Shown here piece after piece: positions 63,591 through 64,000 of a stretch of DNA of 64,000 nt. The DNA is taken from contig NZ_CP102798.1 in assembly GCF_028356935.1 (NCBI RefSeq), positions 1,674,001 through 1,738,000 of the forward strand, written 5' to 3'. Under the pieces are notes generated by a model that ran no database searches, was not told the origin of the DNA, and saw nothing but the letters and a program-made list of their open reading frames with translations. This DNA comes from Lysinibacillus sp. OF-1 (GTDB lineage Bacteria; Bacillota; Bacilli; Bacillales_A; Planococcaceae). The translations under genes were made by a program, and so were the position numbers. Numbering within the stretch: position 1 is the stretch's first letter; each line of letters starts with the position of its first letter.

Positions 63591-64000
63591 ATGAAGATTA
63601 TTACAATTGAACCGACGCCAAGTCCCAATTCGATGAAGATTGTCGTTGATACAGAGCTACCGTTCGGGAAAAGCTATAATTTTACAAAGGATAATAAAGA
63701 CGAGGCAACTGACGAGGCTGCAGCCATTTTAGCTATTGAAGGGGTAAAGGGCGTTTACCACGTAGCCGATTTCTTTGCTGTTGAGCGTAATGCCAAATAT
63801 GCATGGGAAGGTATTCTCGCAAGCATTCGTCAAGTGTTAGGGGAAGATGTACAAACACAAGATGAAACCGTTGTAGCCAATGAATTTTATGGTGAGGTTT
63901 ATGTGCATGTACAGTTTTACAAGCAAGTGCCACTACAAGTAAAAGTTTTTGATAATCAGCGCGAACATCGTGTTAGCTGTGGTGACCGCTTTGTTGATGC
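63591..64000 (+). CDS. CvfC/YpgR-like protein, 5' part (continues beyond window)
   Basis: ATG at 63591, with AAGGAGCG upstream, 12 bp after the ABC-F gene, so likely co-transcribed. The visible 136 codons begin MKIITIEPTPSPNSMKIVV, the Nfu_N-type start found in conserved virulence factor C (CvfC) of Staphylococcus and YpgR of B. subtilis; the rest of those proteins is a HEAT-like repeat region that would lie beyond 64000. The function is not well defined. Confidence 0.85.
   Translation, partial: MKIITIEPTPSPNSMKIVVDTELPFGKSYNFTKDNKDEATDEAAAILAIEGVKGVYHVADFFAVERNAKYAWEGILASIRQVLGEDVQTQDETVVANEFYGEVYVHVQFYKQVPLQVKVFDNQREHRVSCGDRFVD

Overview
This looks like a chromosomal window from a low-GC, spore-forming member of the Bacillales, most likely Lysinibacillus or a close relative. 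The evidence is AT-rich DNA with strong AGGAGG-type ribosome binding sites and frequent TTG/GTG starts. It also carries an S-layer-homology (SLH) protein, small proteins resembling spore SASPs, an S-box (SAM) riboswitch, sigma-B-like promoters, a LexA-type SOS box, and relatives of Bacillus genes (ypdQ/ypeQ, yezD, ydgI, ydjM, yisP, yflT, yfmR, ypgR). The species is inferred, not shown.

Layout. 0-9 kb: the 3' end of an acyl-CoA ligase with a convergent TetR regulator, an MBL hydrolase, a malic enzyme, a chemoreceptor, a Yip1-like membrane protein, an isolated purC and glutamate dehydrogenase. 9-22 kb: a YaiI protein overlapping D-serine ammonia-lyase, a class V aminotransferase, a DUF1835-type protein, a nitroreductase, a second chemoreceptor, a ferric-reductase-like flavocytochrome, a YdjM-like protein behind LexA-like boxes, a YisP-like prenyl synthase homologue, an SDR and type II pantothenate kinase. 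22-33 kb: accessory and partly decayed DNA, with a DUF3885 protein, two broken gene remnants, a pair of tiny SASP-like genes, a MarR/MFS pair with a palindromic operator, a two-component system preceded by an 11-codon leader ORF, IS1182- and IS3-type remnants, and an SLH protein with an unrecognised C-terminal half. 33-49 kb: an amino-acid ABC importer, an RNase HI-like protein, a zinc-finger protein, a SEC-C protein, oligoendopeptidase F, Dps and a YflT-type stress protein (both with sigma-B-like promoters), a DMT exporter divergent from a LysR regulator, a stand-alone CoaB-like protein, a SAM riboswitch over a 51-aa YezD-type gene, and housekeeping genes ending in fhs.

49.2-56.5 kb is the most coherent system: hyuA-hyuB-iclR-OPT transporter-DUF917, all on the + strand with 3 to 22 bp gaps and a strong terminator at the end. 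A consensus sigma-A promoter is followed by a perfect 17-bp palindrome plus a half-site inside the 5' leader. The simplest reading is a substrate-induced catabolic operon for a cyclic amide (hydantoin, 5-oxoproline or thiohydantoin type) or a peptide carrying one, repressed by its own IclR protein.

57-61.6 kb is a decay zone: an IS3-family element with a broken transposase, a second copy of one IS end 2.8 kb away, and between them a secreted protein of unknown family divergent from a small membrane protein. A gene broken by one stop codon and a 38-codon gene tail follow. The window closes with an ABC-F ATPase and the 5' part of a CvfC/YpgR-like gene. I found no rRNA, tRNA, CRISPR array or complete prophage.
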